Part shown: positions 1 to 7,552 of the stretch, piece by piece
Position numbering within the stretch: the first letter of the stretch is position 1
Layout: each line of letters opens with the position of its first letter
Assembly: GCA_019685575.1 (NCBI GenBank)
Contig: JABFQO010000013.1
Coordinates: 1 to 52,623 of the forward strand
From: Candidatus Bathyarchaeota archaeon A05DMB-4
GTDB lineage: Archaea > Thermoproteota > Bathyarchaeia > Bathyarchaeales > SOJC01
Length of the DNA stretch: 52,623 bases
Direction of reading: 5' to 3'
Notes under the pieces: generated by a model
What the model saw: only the letters and a program-made list of their open reading frames with translations
The model's database searches: none
Told to the model about the DNA's origin: nothing
Program-made: the position numbers and the translations under genes

Positions 1-62
1 TTTCATAAACCTCCTCTAATACACCCCTCTGTCTTCTTAACTCCACCTCTAATAACGCTAAT

Positions 63-200
63 TTATAGCGCGCGCGCTTTCCATTGAGACGTGAGGAAAA
101 GTACTTTTTTCATTAGAAGTGCTTTCAGTTTTAGCCTGTGGTCTGTGACTGTGTTTAACTCTAAGTATGTATAAATTTGTTCCAGTGGGTCATCACTCAT
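63..200 (-). CDS. Small helical protein, frame probably broken in a GC repeat
   Basis: The ATG at 198-200 has a good ribosome site (GGAGG) about 10 bases upstream. The frame as written gives 45 residues and stops at 63-65, directly after the tract GCGCGCGCGC. Adding one GC unit to the tract keeps the frame open to the window edge, with a charged helical continuation (KLALLEVELRRQRGVLEEVY). The original product was therefore probably longer. It lies 37 bases downstream of the AbrB-like gene at 238-441 on the same strand, so the two may be co-transcribed. I do not recognise the family. A second strong ribosome site and ATG at 4-6 suggest another leftward gene begins at the window edge. Confidence 0.45.
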   Translation of the reverse strand: MSDDPLEQIYTYLELNTVTDHRLKLKALLMKKVLFLTSQWKARAL

Positions 201-237
201 TTTGTGTTGCCTCCTTTTGACATTTGTTTTTCGCTCA

Positions 238-441
238 TCAATGGATTGTTAGGAGTTTGTCGATTTGTTTCTTTTTGGTCTCTACAAATTTTTTTAGTTC
301 TTCTGGGATTATTAGGATGATGCTGTCGTAGAGTAGGAGGATATCATCTCCTTTTTTGAGGTCGTAGTAGTCTCTGTAGCTTTTTGGGATTGTTAGGTGT
401 CCTTTTTCGGTTAGGAGTTTTCGTTTTACTATCGCAGGCAT
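238..441 (-). CDS. AbrB/SpoVT-fold DNA-binding protein (antitoxin-like)
   Basis: This 67-residue protein has the swapped-hairpin AbrB pattern in residues 5-48: a K-G-x-L-T-I-P-K core, then a charged loop (YDLKKGDD) and a hydrophobic strand (ILLLYDSIILII). The remaining residues form a short Lys-rich helix. Such proteins act as dimeric transcriptional regulators or as the antitoxin of toxin-antitoxin pairs. No recognisable toxin lies beside it; the downstream partner is the small helical ORF at 63-200. A near-palindrome 15 bases upstream of the start could be its own operator. The fold call is secure; the target is unknown. Confidence 0.8.
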   Translation of the reverse strand: MPAIVKRKLLTEKGHLTIPKSYRDYYDLKKGDDILLLYDSIILIIPEELKKFVETKKKQIDKLLTIH

Positions 442-455
442 GTTTTTACCCCAGT

Positions 456-473
456 ATATACTCTAGTGTATAT
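456..473. promoter_or_regulatory. Near-palindrome upstream of the AbrB-like gene
   Basis: The 18 bases ATATACTCTAGTGTATAT differ from their own reverse complement only at one mirrored pair of positions. The site begins 15 bases before the start codon of the AbrB-like gene and is AT-rich enough to contain its TATA box. Small AbrB-type antitoxins often repress their own promoter, so an autoregulatory operator is plausible. This is inferred from position and symmetry only. Confidence 0.35.
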
Positions 474-573
474 TATTTAAGTTTAACTATGGGTTCTCCC
501 TCTGGGTGTCCCCCCCTCCCCCCTTTATATACTAATTAAGCTTATATGCCTAGAAGGGTATTAGTTTTAAACT

Positions 574-732
574 ATGAGTAAAGTTTACATAATGGGATAC
601 CGTTGCCTCCGTTGTGGGCATGAGTGGTTGCCGAGGAAAAGTTCTAAGAAACCGCCTAGAGTATGTCCTAAATGTAAGAGCCCTTACTGGGATAGACCGC
701 GAGAACGAAGGAAGGAGAAAACTAGTGCTTAA
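574..732 (+). CDS. Small zinc-ribbon protein
   Basis: The 52-residue product has two Cys pairs, CLRCGHEW near residues 11-18 and CPKCKSPYW near residues 31-39, which form a one-zinc ribbon. It is followed by an Arg/Lys-rich tail (DRPRERRKEK). Short proteins of this kind with the pattern GHEWxPR and CPKCKSPYWDxP are common in archaea and are thought to bind nucleic acid or act as partner modules; no function is established. The start ATG at 574 is followed by a second Met at residue 7. It points away from the AbrB-like gene at 238-441. Confidence 0.75.
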   Translation: MSKVYIMGYRCLRCGHEWLPRKSSKKPPRVCPKCKSPYWDRPRERRKEKTSA

Positions 733-768
733 ATTAGGATATAGGATTGAAAGTTGTTGCAAGGTGTG

Positions 769-939
769 CTAGTACTCTGTACTTTTGGCTATGATTAATT
801 TGCCATTTTCCTCTGCGAAAACTAGGATGTCGCCTTCTTTGAAATTGAATTTTTCTCTGACTCTTTTAGGTAGTGTAACTTGGAACTTGTATGTTATCTT
901 GCTTATTCCCAAGATTTCTTTCTTTGGAAGTTTGGACAA
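769..939 (-). CDS. Second AbrB/SpoVT-fold DNA-binding protein
   Basis: A TTG start at 937-939 opens a 56-residue frame with the complete AbrB pattern: a K-I-T-x-K-F-Q-V-T-L-P-K strand pair, the linker VREKFNFKEGD, and the strand pair ILVFAEENGKLIIAK. It lacks the helical tail of the protein at 238-441. It converges on the zinc-ribbon gene with a 36-base gap. The role is probably transcription regulation or antitoxin; no toxin partner is visible. The non-ATG start makes the exact N-terminus uncertain. Confidence 0.65.
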   Translation of the reverse strand: MSKLPKKEILGISKITYKFQVTLPKRVREKFNFKEGDILVFAEENGKLIIAKSTEY

Positions 940-1071
940 TACGTAAACCCCTTAAAATCAAGGAATGCCATACCAAGCCTTAAGATAAGCCAAGGAATAT
1001 AGGTCAAATCTGAAAAAGTAAGGCAACACATAATTTGAAACTCGCTTAATAATACTTGTGAAAACCTTAGG

Positions 1072-2236
1072 GTGTATGGAGTGCCCAAAAAAGCAATAGC
1101 AGGACTGGTGCTTTCAGTTATTTTTCTGACTGCATTCATACCTTACACGTTAGCGCATGACCTTCAAAGCGATAACCTATCTGACTATATAAAACCCTAC
1201 GAGCAAGAAACACTAGAGCTGGCTGAAGCTATCGGATTAAAACGCGCGCGCGCTGCGCTTTCGTTGGTCGCACCATTTTCCACCACTTTACCTAATAGTA
1301 TAATCTTTTTAGGTATATAAATTGTTTGGGGTTTTGTTTTTTGTCGGACATGGTTTTTGGGTATGACAATGTCATACGTCATACGTTAGAAAAGATAGTA
1401 TAGAGAGAAAAAGAATAATTTTTTATCCATCAGATCTGAGTCTTTATCCTGGAGAAACAAAGGAATTTAATATTACAGTAAGAAACCATGCTTCTGTAAA
1501 TTATTCTGTCACATTAGATTTTTCATTAGATAATGCAACATACCAAGCTAACTATGTTACGTTTAGTAATGAAACCTACACAGTCATACCTGGACAACAA
1601 GACCTTACTGCTTGGTTAAAAGTAGAATCCCATGCTCCACCAATAAATTCTTCATTAACCATTGAGTTTAGAAGAATTGAGTTTAGAGGGGTCGGAAATG
1701 AAGTTTTCTTTGATGATTTTAATGATGGAGGTGCAGACGGCTGGACACAAAACTTAGGAACTTGGAATGTTGTTAATGGAAAGTATGTAGCTCAAGTTCC
1801 AGGAATCGTTGAGACTGGTATTTCTACTGTGAATTCTCTCATATTAGTTGATGGTGCAATTGAAGTTAAAATTAGGTTCACTGATGATGTGGGCTTTAGG
1901 GCAGAAATCATCTTTAGATATACAGACAACGAGCATTATTACACTTTCACACTTAGCAATGAATATGATGGTGCAACTCTAACAAAGTATTCACTAGATA
2001 ACTCGGAATACGGAGTAAATATAGCTGACTCAGGTGGAGTGGGTAGTTACCCTACTCAGAAAGACACGGAATACACGCTTAGAGTGGAAATTCAAGGCAA
2101 TACGTTCAGATGTTTCATCAATGGTGTAGAGCTGTTTTCTGGAACCGATGACACATACAGCACTGGCAAAGTTGGATTAAAAGCACGAAGGGCTATAGTT
2201 CAATTCGATGATTTCAAAGTAAGTAGGATACCATAA
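1072..2236 (+). pseudogene. Broken gene for a secreted concanavalin/LamG-like lectin protein
   Basis: Two separated coding pieces are visible. The first (1072 to about 1245) starts with GTG and encodes a signal peptide (KKAIAGLVLSVIFLTAF) and a short mature segment, but closes at 1320. The second is open from 1367 to 2236 in another frame, with no ATG, GTG or TTG before 1829. Its first part reads like an extracellular beta-sandwich (YPGETKEFNITVRNHASV), and its second part, from about 1715, is a jelly-roll domain of the DUF1080/LamG type (FDDFNDGGADGWTQNLGTW, ending VQFDDFKVS). About 140 bases between the pieces match neither frame. The intact ancestor was probably an exported carbohydrate-binding protein. 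Later internal starts could still give a 135-residue lectin domain without export signal. Confidence 0.6.
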
Positions 2237-2432
2237 ATCCTTTCTTTTCTTGTTTCTTAATTTTAATATCCAGGATATACTATTTTGTATCTTGCAGTAT
2301 GATATTTGCTAATCTTCCTAATTTTAGAAATAATGGTATCCACTAGTTAGACAGATATTTTCTTTTGCAGACTATGGCTGCTAGTAGTATTGCTAATAAA
2401 AACCTTGAGCTGTCACTATTTCAGGTATTAAA

Positions 2433-2549
2433 TATTTATGCACACACATGGCTCACCTACATTGGCGCTTTGATTTAAAACTTACGCAGGGTAGAACGTT
2501 CTGCCCAGCGTGGGTGAGTCTGAATAAGCTTGGTGTGTGCCCATAAATA
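2433..2549. ncRNA. Nested palindrome, candidate structured RNA or small MITE
   Basis: Three helices are nested in 117 bases of a 437-base gene-free stretch (2237-2673). P1 pairs TATTTATG plus CACACAC (2433-2447) with GTGTGTGC plus CATAAATA (2533-2549), with a small bulge. P2 pairs GGCTCACC (2450-2457) with GGTGAGTC (2513-2520), including one G-U. P3 is a hairpin at 2484-2511: ACGC then GGGTAGA, loop ACGT, TCTGCCC then GCGT, with an A-A mismatch. It is not a 5S rRNA or tRNA. Either strand could be transcribed. A palindromic mobile-element remnant is the alternative. The rest of 2237-2673 shows nothing I can assign. Confidence 0.45.
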
Positions 2550-2673
2550 ATATATCAAAAACATGAATACTGCAACAATTTACTGTTTTATCTTATAGAA
2601 GAATCATTAAACAACATTTAATTAACTCGGCTACGCTAGATTTTGTTGGAGAAGGCTCTGGGAAGCATAGCGA

Positions 2674-3291
2674 ATGAATTTCCTTGAGACGTTGTTGGCA
2701 GAAAGCCTAAGAAACCGAAACCCACAACTCGACCTACAAGGAACCGACCGCAGAGTCCTAGAAATCGCCCATGAAGACCTGACAAACTTCCTAAAAGTCC
2801 ACTGGAACCTTATAGGGAAAGAATCAGCCGATTATGAACTCATCGAAAAACTGTACAGCTGTTACCATGAAGACCCAAAAGAACTCGAAGAATTCGTAAA
2901 CATCTGGTCAGGAATCTGGATAAAAAAATGGAGCGAACGCGTAAAACTCCTCATAGGAAGAAAAGACACCTCCAACTGGCAAAAAATCGACCAAAAACTA
3001 TGCGAAGCCGAACCATTATGGAAAACTCTCCAAAACCGCGGAGAAATCGAAGACATCGTAATAGAATCGCTCATAAGAAACGGCGAAGTCTGCGGCACCG
3101 CCATCCTCGCCGAAAACCTGATAAAAATGGAACTCGGCTCTTACACAGACAAGAAAATTAACATAAATTCGAACCAAGACATATTGAACATGGTCAACGG
3201 CGCGCTTAGACGAGCAAGAAGCCTCGCCCGCAGTAAAGGACCGCTCATCTTCGTCCGGCTAGACAAAAAATTCTTCCAGTTCACCCAATAA
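2674..3291 (+). CDS. Conserved-looking protein of unknown function
   Basis: I do not recognise this 205-residue protein. It is predicted to be mostly helical and soluble, with no signal peptide or membrane segment. It has several Trp residues in a central charged region (residues 78-125, for example IWSGIWIKKWSERVK) and a basic C-terminal helix followed by a beta strand (RRARSLARSKGPLIFVRLDKK). The ATG at 2674 is used because the open frame begins there. Codon use is like the neighbouring chromosomal genes rather than the AT-rich segment before it. It converges on the L37e-LSm operon. Confidence 0.65.
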   Translation: MNFLETLLAESLRNRNPQLDLQGTDRRVLEIAHEDLTNFLKVHWNLIGKESADYELIEKLYSCYHEDPKELEEFVNIWSGIWIKKWSERVKLLIGRKDTSNWQKIDQKLCEAEPLWKTLQNRGEIEDIVIESLIRNGEVCGTAILAENLIKMELGSYTDKKININSNQDILNMVNGALRRARSLARSKGPLIFVRLDKKFFQFTQ

Positions 3292-3317
3292 ACACGGTAC
3301 TCTTCTAAAACAAAATT

Positions 3318-3506
3318 CTAATGCGCTCTGTCTCGGTTCAGCGTTTTTGTTTGCCAAGAATAACGCCTAATGGTTTTGGATTCGCCGTACCCGCAAGCAG
3401 CACATCGCTTATGTCTTACATGGTACGCTCTTCTTCCGCATCGTCTGCATCTTATGTGAACGGTTTTGCCGGCGCGCTTACCCATTGAAGATGTGCCTTT
3501 CACCAT
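3318..3506 (-). CDS. rpl37e: 50S ribosomal protein L37e
   Basis: The 62-residue protein begins with the family's typical KGTSSMGKR segment and carries the single zinc site CRRCGRR (residues 20-26) and CAACGYG (35-41), in a strongly basic chain. L37e is a component of the archaeal and eukaryotic large subunit and binds 23S rRNA near the exit-tunnel side. The start MVKGTSS is chosen because it matches the family N-terminus. It follows the LSm gene by six bases on the same strand, the common archaeal LSm-L37e operon. Confidence 0.93.
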   Translation of the reverse strand: MVKGTSSMGKRAGKTVHIRCRRCGRRAYHVRHKRCAACGYGESKTIRRYSWQTKTLNRDRAH

Positions 3507-3512
3507 TCATGG

Positions 3513-3740
3513 TCACCGCGGAGGGGGTGAAATTATTATAACATTGTCACCGCGGACGATGATGACGCCTAGTTTTTTAACGTTTTCCGGGTCCGTTGTG
3601 TCTTCTGTTTCCTCGAGCACAAGGTTCAGGTGCTGGTCAAAGCCCTTAAGCCTTCCTCTTAGGCTTTTCCCACCCTTCAGCCGTACGAGTACGATTTTTC
3701 CGAGGCTTTCTTCGAGGATTTGTGTGGTCATTTCGCTCAT
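3513..3740 (-). CDS. Sm-like RNA-binding protein (LSm)
   Basis: This 75-residue protein is an archaeal LSm (SmAP). Sm1 covers residues 9-40 (GKIVLVRLKGGKSLRGRLKG, then FDQHLNLVLEE), and Sm2 is the strand LGVIIVRGDNVIIISP near residues 57-72, with the R-G-D-N signature that lines the uridine-binding pocket. LSm proteins form heptameric rings that bind U-rich RNA ends and assist RNA processing. It is the promoter-proximal gene of a two-gene operon with L37e, divergent from the PUA protein at 3833. Confidence 0.93.
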   Translation of the reverse strand: MSEMTTQILEESLGKIVLVRLKGGKSLRGRLKGFDQHLNLVLEETEDTTDPENVKKLGVIIVRGDNVIIISPPPR

Positions 3741-3832
3741 GCGTTCACTTCCACATGCTAGTTCAGTGTGTGCTTTTATTTAGGTGCAGAGTAACCTAAT
3801 TAAATGTATCTGAATATAAAGATGGTGATTCC

Positions 3833-4324
3833 TTGACGGAAACCCTAAAACGCCACTTTCTACGGGAAAAAGAAGCCAAACAACTACTGGCACAAATTCA
3901 GCAACAAGCGCAAATTGACATCAAAAGCCTAGTTGGCGAACGTGTAGAGTTCGCAGAAACCGAAATAGCCACAATCTACCTAATCAACAACAAGCCACTT
4001 TTCGCCAAAAAAGACGCCGTAATCTTCCCGACTCTAGGCTTTGATGATGTAACAAAGTTATTACCAAAAATAGTCGTCAACATGGGCGCAGTTCCCCACG
4101 TCTGCAACGGAGCAGACATTATGGCACCAGGGGTTGTTGAGGTTAACGGCACCTTTGGAAAAGACAGTTTCGTGATCATCGTCGACGAACAACATAAAAA
4201 ACCCTTAGCGACAGGTACCGCCCTTTATGATTCGAAGGAGATAAAAACTTTGAAACATGGGAAAATCGTCAAAAACATGCATCACGTAGGCGACAAACTC
4301 TGGTATCTGTTACGAAAACTGTAG
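3833..4324 (+). CDS. PUA-domain RNA-binding protein (MCT-1/Tma20-like)
   Basis: The 163-residue protein has a pre-PUA domain (residues 1-75) and a PUA domain (76-155). The PUA core shows the typical AVPHVCNGADIMAPGVVEV segment and the later ATGTALYDSKEI segment. Archaeal members are homologues of eukaryotic MCT-1/Tma20, which binds the small ribosomal subunit and acts in initiation or recycling; the archaeal function is not established. The start is TTG at 3833, with GGTGA seven bases upstream. It is divergent from the LSm-L37e operon over 92 bases. Confidence 0.85.
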   Translation: MTETLKRHFLREKEAKQLLAQIQQQAQIDIKSLVGERVEFAETEIATIYLINNKPLFAKKDAVIFPTLGFDDVTKLLPKIVVNMGAVPHVCNGADIMAPGVVEVNGTFGKDSFVIIVDEQHKKPLATGTALYDSKEIKTLKHGKIVKNMHHVGDKLWYLLRKL

Positions 4325-4479
4325 GCTTTCAAACTCACAAGAGCCGTTAATACGTATTGATGATTCATAAATATTATAAAACCATATTAATACATTAGAC
4401 CCACTATAAGGATTTCCGGGAAATACGGAAACGTTTAAAGTAGAAGACCAGTAAAAGTATAGGTGATTGAGGGACTAGA

Positions 4480-4878
4480 TTGTCTGGATTAGGGAAAATT
4501 TTCGGAAGGGTTGCCCATCGAGAAAAGAAAACCGAAGAAACCAAACCCAACGAGGGCATTTCTCAACAAGAAGCAACCGCTATGGCTTCGGGTAAAATCT
4601 ATCTTAAAGCCTTCCCGTTGCGTAATCTCTCAGACGTGGATGTCGTGAAAAAAGAAGTCAACTCTGGTAACATTCTGATACTTAAAATCAGCCCCCTCGC
4701 TACAAAAAGCATAGAAGACGTTAAACGGGCTGTAAACGAGTTGTTCGAGTTTGCCCAAGCAGTAGGTGGAGACATTGCCCGTTTAGGCGAAGAACGTGTT
4801 GTGGTTACGCCGTCTTCGGTAAGAATTTGGCGAGAAAAAACTGCTGCACCCGCTGGTGAGGTACCTACCGCAGCCTAA
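4480..4878 (+). CDS. sepF: Cell division protein SepF
   Basis: The 132-residue product has a variable, charged N-terminus (residues 1-30) followed by the SepF core (about 40-120): YLKAFPLRNLSDVDVVKKEV, then ILILKISPLA and the helix VNELFEFAQAVGGDIARLGE, ending in a strand with the family motif VVVTPSSVRI. Archaeal SepF anchors FtsZ to the membrane at mid-cell through its N-terminal amphipathic region. No ftsZ lies nearby. The start is TTG at 4480, preceded by AGGTGA. It converges on fttA with a 14-base overlap. Confidence 0.88.
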   Translation: MSGLGKIFGRVAHREKKTEETKPNEGISQQEATAMASGKIYLKAFPLRNLSDVDVVKKEVNSGNILILKISPLATKSIEDVKRAVNELFEFAQAVGGDIARLGEERVVVTPSSVRIWREKTAAPAGEVPTAA

Positions 4879-6781
4879 TAGTTTCTAGAGGTTTAGGCAC
4901 TACCGAGTCTACTTTGAATTTTCTCTGAAACAGGTTTGCAATGCTTAGGCTCTTGGCTCTTTCGCCGTGACAGACGATTAGTTTTTCAGGCCTCTCTGTG
5001 AGCCTTTGAATGTAAGCGATTATTTGTCTGCGGTCAGAGTGACCAGAAAAGCCTTCGATGGATTCCACTTTCAAAGCCACCTTCACCACTTCAATTTTGC
5101 CTTCGCTGTTCATCATAGGCGCTTCATTGAGCCCTTTCTGAATTCTACGACCCAGCGTGCCTTCGATTTGGTAGCTGACAAAAATTATGGTGTTGTTTTC
5201 GTTCGAGGCGAGTTGTTTGAAGTATTCGATGACTGGACCGCCTTCGAGCATTCCTGACGTGGCCATTATTATGCAGGGTTCGCCTTGGATGATTTCGTCT
5301 CTCGCGCTGGGGTGTTCCACGTTTGTGAAGTAATCTGACTGGAAGGGATTTACGCCTTCGTGTAGAATACTGTTGCGGACCTCTCTCGCCAAATATTCAG
5401 GGTAGGTAGTGTGAATAGCGGTAGCTTCAGAAATCATGCCTTCAATAAAAATAGGTGCCTCTTTAATCATCCCTCTACGCATGTAACCGTCGAGGATTAG
5501 GAGGATTTCTTGAGCACGGCCGACCGCTGGCACTGGAATTATAACTTTGCCTTTCCTGTCAAGCGTGTTGTTGATTATGGATGCCAGTTTTTCTTCAGCC
5601 TCGACGCGGGAAGGCATTACGTCTTGCATGGCGCCGTAGGTGCTTTCGGTTATTATGGTTTCAACTCGTGGAAACTCTGTGACTGCCGGTTCGAGAAGCG
5701 TGGTTTTCGCGTATTTGTAGTCGCCCGTGTAAACGATGTTATGTAAACCCTCGCCCACGTGCAGGTGAACTATGGACGAGCCAAGGATATGCCCAGCATT
5801 GTGTAAGGTCACTCTTATGTCAGGCGCGATGTCCGTGACAGTTCCATGCCTAAGCGGAATCGTGTGCAGAACGCACTCGCGCACGTCTTTCTGGTCGAAG
5901 GGATGCATAAGACCTTGCTTGTTTGCTACGTCAAGGTAGTCAAGCTGAAGTAACGTCATGAGATTCGACGTAGGTGCAGAACAATAAACTGGGCCGTCAT
6001 ACCCATACTTGAACAGGAACGGCAGGAAACCGCAGTGGTCAAGATGCGCGTGGCTAATAATCACGGCGTCAAGCTGGTCTAAATCAAACTGTGGCGCGTC
6101 CAGTCTCGGGAAAGCCTCTAACGAGTTGTTTGTGCCCGGGTTTATGCCGCAGTCGAGTAGCACTTGGCTTTCTCTTGTTTGCAGAAGTATTGATGACCTG
6201 CCGACTTCTTGAAAACCTCCGAGAGCAGTGATACGCACGTCTCCGACTCCGTGAATCTGGGGTCTGAAGATTCTTTCTCCAGCGGTTCGGAGTATTCTCT
6301 CTCTTTCCTTGCTTTCAGAGTGAAGATAGTGTCGCATGTGGGCGACGATTTTAGAATTAAGAGGAGGAGTTCTCAGTATGCGTGGGCGCCAACGGGTTTT
6401 TCTGACGATTTCCTGCAGAACCGCGCCGTCTTTGCCTATTACTAGGCCGGGTTTTTTGGCTTCGATTATGATTTCGCCTAGGCTTGGGTCGAAGTTTATG
6501 TTTGTTGTTTCGGCTTCTTTTGGTATTATGTCGGCTACGAGTCTTTCGGCTTCTTTTTCCGGCACTCTTACGAGCGGGTCTGAACGGACAACTATTCTTT
6601 TGCGGATGATGTTTACGATGTTTGCGATGATTTGGCTTTGTTCTATAAGCATCTCTGGTTTTTTGGTGTATATGGCGAGTGCTGGACCTTCGAATTCGAC
6701 GCGGGTTATTTCTGCTTCTTTCGGCACGTGTTCTAGGACTGTTTGGCTAATTTCTACTTTTGTCTTCTCGAACGCCGTCAC
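4865..6781 (-). CDS. Transcription termination ribonuclease FttA (aCPSF1, beta-CASP)
   Basis: This 638-residue protein matches archaeal CPSF1/FttA over its full usual length. Residues 1-150 hold two KH-like RNA-binding domains (the G-x-I-G loop is GLVIGKDGA near 112-120). The metallo-beta-lactamase part follows, with the zinc motif HAHLDH near residues 244-249, then the beta-CASP domain and the C-terminal motifs GFSGHSDR and VCHGE. It cleaves nascent RNA at U-rich sites and terminates RNA polymerase, coupled to 5'-3' exonuclease action. The start is GTG at 6779-6781. It lies 20 bases downstream of the proteasome gene on the same strand, so the two are probably co-transcribed. Confidence 0.95.
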   Translation of the reverse strand: MTAFEKTKVEISQTVLEHVPKEAEITRVEFEGPALAIYTKKPEMLIEQSQIIANIVNIIRKRIVVRSDPLVRVPEKEAERLVADIIPKEAETTNINFDPSLGEIIIEAKKPGLVIGKDGAVLQEIVRKTRWRPRILRTPPLNSKIVAHMRHYLHSESKERERILRTAGERIFRPQIHGVGDVRITALGGFQEVGRSSILLQTRESQVLLDCGINPGTNNSLEAFPRLDAPQFDLDQLDAVIISHAHLDHCGFLPFLFKYGYDGPVYCSAPTSNLMTLLQLDYLDVANKQGLMHPFDQKDVRECVLHTIPLRHGTVTDIAPDIRVTLHNAGHILGSSIVHLHVGEGLHNIVYTGDYKYAKTTLLEPAVTEFPRVETIITESTYGAMQDVMPSRVEAEEKLASIINNTLDRKGKVIIPVPAVGRAQEILLILDGYMRRGMIKEAPIFIEGMISEATAIHTTYPEYLAREVRNSILHEGVNPFQSDYFTNVEHPSARDEIIQGEPCIIMATSGMLEGGPVIEYFKQLASNENNTIIFVSYQIEGTLGRRIQKGLNEAPMMNSEGKIEVVKVALKVESIEGFSGHSDRRQIIAYIQRLTERPEKLIVCHGERAKSLSIANLFQRKFKVDSVVPKPLETIRLR

Positions 6782-6801
6782 GCTAAAGTTTCGCTCCTTT
6801 T

Positions 6802-7437
6802 TTAGGGTTCCTCTACAAATTTGCGTTTTTCGTCGTCATCTAATTCTCTGAAACCGTTTTCATCGATGATCACGACGTCAAAACTGCCACCGCTAGCGGC
6901 ATCCCTTTTCATCGCCGCATTAACAGCCTTCACTACTATGGGTGTAAATTCTTTGATTTCCACATCTTCTTTGTACTTGTCCTCCAAAACGCCATAAGCA
7001 ATCGGTGAACCAGACCCCGTGGAAACACATTTTTCTTCTGTTACGCTACCGAGGGGGTCAAGCATGTAAACGTGCGGTCCCGTCGTGTCAATGCCGCCGA
7101 TTAACACTTGCGTGGCCAAAGGTGCATACCGTACCGAGCCCAGTAGGTTTGCGATTACTCTCGCGGCTGAGTTGATTGGGATTGGTCTTCCGTATGAAAG
7201 TTTGTATAGTTGAGCGTTTGCCTTGAGAATGTCAACTGCTTTCTGGGCGTCAGCGACGCTGCCCGCAATCGTCATGGCTAAGTGCTCGTCTACTTGGTAA
7301 ATTTTCTTGCCCTTCTTATGTGCCACAAAGTAGCCCATAGTTACTCTGGTGTCGGACGCAAGGATAACGCCGTCTTTGCAGACAACGCCTATCGTGGTTG
7401 TTCCTTTCAAGATTAATTCTTTTGGTACCTCTCGCAT
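6802..7437 (-). CDS. psmB: Proteasome beta subunit
   Basis: The 211-residue precursor has a 12-residue propeptide (MREVPKELILKG) followed by the mature N-terminus TTTIG, so Thr13 becomes the catalytic Thr1. The conserved ASDTRVTMG segment and the SGSGSPIAYGVLE segment with its Ser-Gly-Ser triad support an active subunit. Twenty-S proteasomes degrade unfolded proteins with an alpha-ring partner and the PAN or CDC48 ATPase; the alpha gene is not in this window. The ATG at 7435-7437 has no better alternative. It probably shares its promoter with fttA downstream. Confidence 0.95.
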   Translation of the reverse strand: MREVPKELILKGTTTIGVVCKDGVILASDTRVTMGYFVAHKKGKKIYQVDEHLAMTIAGSVADAQKAVDILKANAQLYKLSYGRPIPINSAARVIANLLGSVRYAPLATQVLIGGIDTTGPHVYMLDPLGSVTEEKCVSTGSGSPIAYGVLEDKYKEDVEIKEFTPIVVKAVNAAMKRDAASGGSFDVVIIDENGFRELDDDEKRKFVEEP

Positions 7438-7552
7438 CTTTTTCGCATCTCCGAAAACTAAACATACATATATTACTTCGCATAGGAAGTAGGCGTGATG
7501 TATTCTTTACCGACGAATTTAAAAATGTTTCGAATAATATAGCTTAAAGGCG

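Noticed and set aside
550-762. 70-residue ORF on the minus strand
   Set aside because: It lies fully over the zinc-ribbon gene 574-732, whose Cys pairs give a clear product; the antisense frame has no domain.
1197-1382. 61-residue ORF on the minus strand within the broken lectin gene
   Set aside because: No ribosome site or recognisable motif; it spans the CG tract and the unexplained 140 bases. It could still be part of an inserted piece, but I cannot support a gene.
2433-2549. 5S rRNA or tRNA as identity of the structured element
   Set aside because: Length is close to 5S, but the conserved loop sequences (CCGAAC, GAAGUUAAG) are absent, and there is no tRNA T arm or anticodon arm.
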